Shown: piece after piece, positions 6,391 to 8,287 of the stretch
How positions within the stretch are numbered: the first letter of the stretch is position 1
Layout: each line of letters opens with the position of its first letter
From: an uncultured Lachnospiraceae bacterium
GTDB lineage: Bacteria; Bacillota; Clostridia; Lachnospirales; Lachnospiraceae
Direction: 5' to 3'
Assembly: GCA_910588825.1 (NCBI GenBank)
Contig: CAJURF010000101.1
Span: forward strand, 1-8,287
DNA length: 8,287 nt
Notes under the pieces: generated by a model
Seen by the model: only the letters and a program-made list of their open reading frames with translations
What the model was told of the DNA's origin: nothing
Databases searched by the model: none
Program-made: the position numbers and the translations under genes

Positions 6391-6430
6391 CAAACAGACA
6401 TATCTGCGTAAGCACAGACATGTCTGTTTG
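6391..6430 (-). repeat. 40-nt imperfect palindrome in the leader of the EndoQ-helicase gene
   Basis: The arms CAAACAGACAT (6391-6401) and ATGTCTGTTTG (6420-6430) are exact inverted repeats of 11 bp, and pairing continues inward with two mismatches. The structure contains two 14-bp palindrome units: ACAGACATGTCTGT (6414-6427, perfect) and ACAGACATATCTGC (6395-6408, 12 of 14). It lies between the nitroreductase stop and the fusion start, 30 nt from the latter. There is no T tract after it on the minus strand, so it does not look like an intrinsic terminator. A regulator operator or an RNA leader hairpin is more likely. No clear sigma-A promoter was seen in the 87-nt gap. Confidence 0.7.
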
Positions 6431-6447
6431 AGTTAAGGAATTTTTAT

Positions 6448-7305
6448 TTACAACTGATAATAGCCGGCTAAATAAGCGTTTTCCGGAAGCTTATAGTCTT
6501 TATCCAGAGCTTCCAGCTGCCATCCCTGGAAACCGCTGCTCTGTCTGGAAACCACGCCCTCAAAATGCATCATTATGATTCCCAAATTTAATTTAGCGTC
6601 TGCAGCATTTGTCATTTCATCCATGACGGCCGCCAGCACAATTTTATTTCCATCATGAATTAGCCTGCAAGGCTGCAGATTCAGGAAAGAAGGTGCATAA
6701 CATACCGCTGCACATGCTTTATATAAATCATCATCTGGGTCCATGGCGGAAATTGTTTCGGCTTTTCCCCACTCATCGTCATAAAACATCTGCGGAATTG
6801 TCAGCTTAGGTGCGGGTGTGCCGGGTTTTTTCTTTAGGAAAATTTCCGCCGGGCTTTTGATTCCCAGTCTTGCAAACAACCCTGCATCTTCATATCCGAA
6901 GGCAATCACGGCAGCCACTGATTTGTCACCGGGCAGATTCAATCTTTTTTTCAAAAGCGGTTCATCTGCAATCGTTTCCCAGCAGGTTTCGATTCCCATT
7001 TCTGTAAGCTTCAACACCAGCTCCTCACCGATATATCCCGCATTTTCCATATAATGCTCGTCCACATCGGAAAGAAGTACAATATAATGAAAAGCTTTGA
7101 TCAGGAATCTGTGATACCCCACACAAGCATTTAATTTTTCTGAGGCATCATCACCTAAAATGAGCATTTCCACCTGAATGTCTGGCACCAGACGGGGACA
7201 CGATGCAAAGTATTCTTTCAACTCCTGGAGCTTATCTGCGCTTACCTCCCTCTTGGCAAATTCACGGTTTGATTTTCTGTTGGTTGCTAATGTAAAAACG
7301 TCCAT
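6448..7305 (-). CDS. Nitroreductase family flavoprotein (TM1586-like)
   Basis: The product is 285 residues, with AAGGAG 6 nt before ATG. It shows the tandem arrangement of TM1586-type putative nitroreductases rather than a single classic domain. The N-terminal half opens with RKSNREF (residues 10-16), the usual RxSxRxF entry of FMN-binding nitroreductases. It continues with GYIGEELVLKLTEMGIETCW (about 90-109) and AAVIAFGYED (131-140). The second half has CYAPSFLNLQPCR (202-214), equivalent to the APSxxNxQPW FMN loop, and LNLGIIMMHFEGV (239-251). The protein is cytosolic and has no signal peptide. Family members are thought to bind FMN and reduce nitro compounds or quinones using NAD(P)H; the true substrate is unknown. 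It has its own promoter and is separated from the EndoQ-helicase by 87 nt. The AraC-family regulator lies upstream on the same strand and could control it. Confidence 0.85.
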   Translation of the reverse strand: MDVFTLATNRKSNREFAKREVSADKLQELKEYFASCPRLVPDIQVEMLILGDDASEKLNACVGYHRFLIKAFHYIVLLSDVDEHYMENAGYIGEELVLKLTEMGIETCWETIADEPLLKKRLNLPGDKSVAAVIAFGYEDAGLFARLGIKSPAEIFLKKKPGTPAPKLTIPQMFYDDEWGKAETISAMDPDDDLYKACAAVCYAPSFLNLQPCRLIHDGNKIVLAAVMDEMTNAADAKLNLGIIMMHFEGVVSRQSSGFQGWQLEALDKDYKLPENAYLAGYYQL

Positions 7306-7381
7306 CTTTTACTCCTTCCCTCTCTATTTATTTTTAGAACCTGAAAATCTACATGATGAGATTCGATCCTTTATTGAGTCT

Positions 7382-7410
7382 ATTATACGCTAATCCTTTT
7401 AATACTACAA
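7382..7410 (-). promoter_or_regulatory. Promoter of the nitroreductase gene
   Basis: On the minus strand, TTGTAG (7410-7405) and TATAAT (7387-7382) are separated by exactly 17 bp. This is a good sigma-A promoter with a perfect -10. Transcription would begin near 7375, giving a leader of about 70 nt that ends in AAGGAG (7317-7312). No clear operator was recognised over it. Confidence 0.7.
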
Positions 7411-7502
7411 TGTTTTTTTTCCTTAATATACCGAATCTGGTAGAATAATTAAAAAATTAATAGAAAAATTTATATTCATATGGGAAATTAAGATTTTAAT
7501 GG

Positions 7503-7573
7503 AATGATAAAGCATTATTTTGGGAATTTTACTTTTAGTCAGAAAACAAAAAGTAAAGTGGAATTTTATCATT
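7503..7573. repeat. Nested inverted repeats downstream of the AraC-family gene
   Basis: An outer pair AATGATAAA (7503-7511) and TTTATCATT (7565-7573) encloses an inner pair TTTACTTTT (7528-7536) and AAAAGTAAA (7549-7557) with a 12-nt loop. Each arm is an exact 9-bp match. The structure lies just past the stop of the AraC-family gene and about 90 bp upstream of the nitroreductase promoter. It could slow transcription as a weak AT-rich terminator, although no T run follows on the minus strand. It could also be an operator region. Confidence 0.5.
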
Positions 7574-7589
7574 TAGGTAAACAATTACA

Positions 7590-8287
7590 TTATCTTTCAA
7601 CAGTTTTCCCACGGAATTGTTTTCGGTAGTGCAGCGGAGTGATGCCCACAAGCTTAGTAAATTGTTTTGAAAAATAACCTTGATTTCCATAACCTGACTT
7701 TACAGCTACTTCGGATAAGGGAAGTGAAGTAGTGAGAAGCAGATTTTGCGCGTGGCCGATCCGCTGTCTGGTCTGGTATTCGTTCAGAGTGCAGCCGGCA
7801 GCAGACTTGAAAATCCGTGAGACATAAAAAGTACTCAGCTGAAAATGCTCTGCGATTTCAGAGAGGGACAATTTGTCCGTGATATGCTCATCTACATAGC
7901 GCTGAATCTCTCGTCCGCGTTTTTTTTGGCTGTCTGAGATGGCATAATTATCAGAAAACTCTTTTAGTCCGCTGATCAGATTGAGCAGCTGATTAAAAAA
8001 AACGCGGAAAAGAAGCTGGCAGGATTCACCGGCGTTTTTAGAATCCAGGAAAGCAATATCATGCATACTTGAAAGGAGGCCTGTGATAGTGCTTTCCTGT
8101 GGGCCCAGATGTAATACCGGTGAGCATCCCGGGGGAATGATTGTATTTGCAGGCAGGTCTGGCAGGTGTATATTGGTTGCTCCGCAGAAATAAAGCAGCC
8201 CGAAATTGTCAAGATGCATGATATCAGCATTGTATATATAAAGTGATTGTTTATTGCCTATAGTTGCTAATATTGGAAATATATGTA
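7590..8287 (-). CDS. AraC-family transcriptional regulator, C-terminal part (runs off the window)
   Basis: The frame is open from the right edge to TAA at 7592-7590, giving 231 visible residues. The Met at 8219 is not the start: it has no ribosome binding site, and the sequence before it (ending SLYIYNADI) continues the protein in frame. The last 100 residues are an AraC/XylS DNA-binding domain. The first helix-turn-helix is LSLSEIAEHFQLSTFYVSRIFK (about visible residues 139-160) and the second is LPLSEVAVKSGYGNQGYFSKQFTK (about 188-211), closing with the signature GITPLHYRK. The N-terminal part (GLLYFCGATNIHL, and a helix-rich LLFRVFFNQLLNLISGL before the DNA-binding domain) is a sensor or dimerisation region of unrecognised ligand, of the type common in gut Clostridia. 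It is codirectional with the nitroreductase gene, with a 284-nt gap and an independent promoter between them. Confidence 0.9.
   Translation of the reverse strand, partial: HIFPILATIGNKQSLYIYNADIMHLDNFGLLYFCGATNIHLPDLPANTIIPPGCSPVLHLGPQESTITGLLSSMHDIAFLDSKNAGESCQLLFRVFFNQLLNLISGLKEFSDNYAISDSQKKRGREIQRYVDEHITDKLSLSEIAEHFQLSTFYVSRIFKSAAGCTLNEYQTRQRIGHAQNLLLTTSLPLSEVAVKSGYGNQGYFSKQFTKLVGITPLHYRKQFRGKTVER

Noticed and set aside
6391..6430. Leader palindrome as an intrinsic terminator of the nitroreductase gene
   Set aside because: No T tract follows the hairpin on the minus strand; a purine-rich ribosome binding region follows instead.
6353..6430. LexA (SOS) box upstream of the EndoQ-helicase
   Set aside because: The palindromes have ACAGACATGTCTGT symmetry and lack the GAAC/GTTC half-sites of Gram-positive LexA boxes.
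8217..8219. ATG 8219 as the true start of the AraC-family gene
   Set aside because: No ribosome binding site precedes it, and the frame continues with protein-like sequence to the window edge.

Overview
This window looks like chromosomal DNA from a low-to-moderate GC Gram-positive anaerobe of the class Clostridia, most likely Lachnospiraceae. The evidence is the style of the proteins: a clostridial-type phosphate-binding lipoprotein, a lysine-rich secreted protein with bacterial Ig-like repeats, a TM1586-type nitroreductase, an EndoQ/UvrD fusion, and strong AGGAGG-like ribosome binding sites. The family assignment is inference from memory of such proteins. No tRNA, rRNA, CRISPR array or intact insertion sequence was seen.

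Layout, left to right. Positions 1-507 (minus) hold a broken pstS-like phosphate-binding lipoprotein gene, split by an internal deletion and frame changes. It still has a good promoter region (about 588-655) with a PhoP/PhoB-type direct repeat. Positions 845-2815 (plus) encode a 656-residue secreted protein: signal peptide, two lysine-rich beta repeats, a Gly/Asn linker built from a 27-bp DNA repeat, a Big_2-like domain and a C-terminal transglutaminase-like Cys-His-Asp domain. Positions 2853-3091 (plus) are the two ends of a GNAT acetyltransferase gene whose middle has been deleted.

Positions 3124-6360 (minus) hold the centrepiece: a 1078-residue protein joining an N-terminal endonuclease Q (PHP fold plus four-cysteine zinc site) to a C-terminal UvrD/PcrA-type superfamily 1 helicase. 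It carries two peptides that fit the bacterial beta-clamp-binding pentapeptide. One lies at the junction between the two enzymes and one at the extreme C-terminus. Upstream of it is an 87-nt gap with repeated 14-bp palindromes, one of which overlaps the start codon. Positions 6448-7305 (minus) encode a nitroreductase-like flavoprotein with its own consensus promoter. Positions 7590 to the right edge (minus) are the C-terminal part of an AraC-family regulator whose reading frame runs off the window.

How it fits together. The EndoQ-helicase fusion reads as a one-polypeptide machine for deaminated or abasic DNA: recognise and nick, unwind from the nick, and be held at replicated or repaired DNA by the sliding clamp. 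The AraC regulator and the nitroreductase are codirectional neighbours and could be functionally linked, but each appears to have separate transcription signals. The left third shows gene decay: two separate genes (pstS-like and GNAT) have each lost an internal block and their frame, flanking an intact secreted protein gene.
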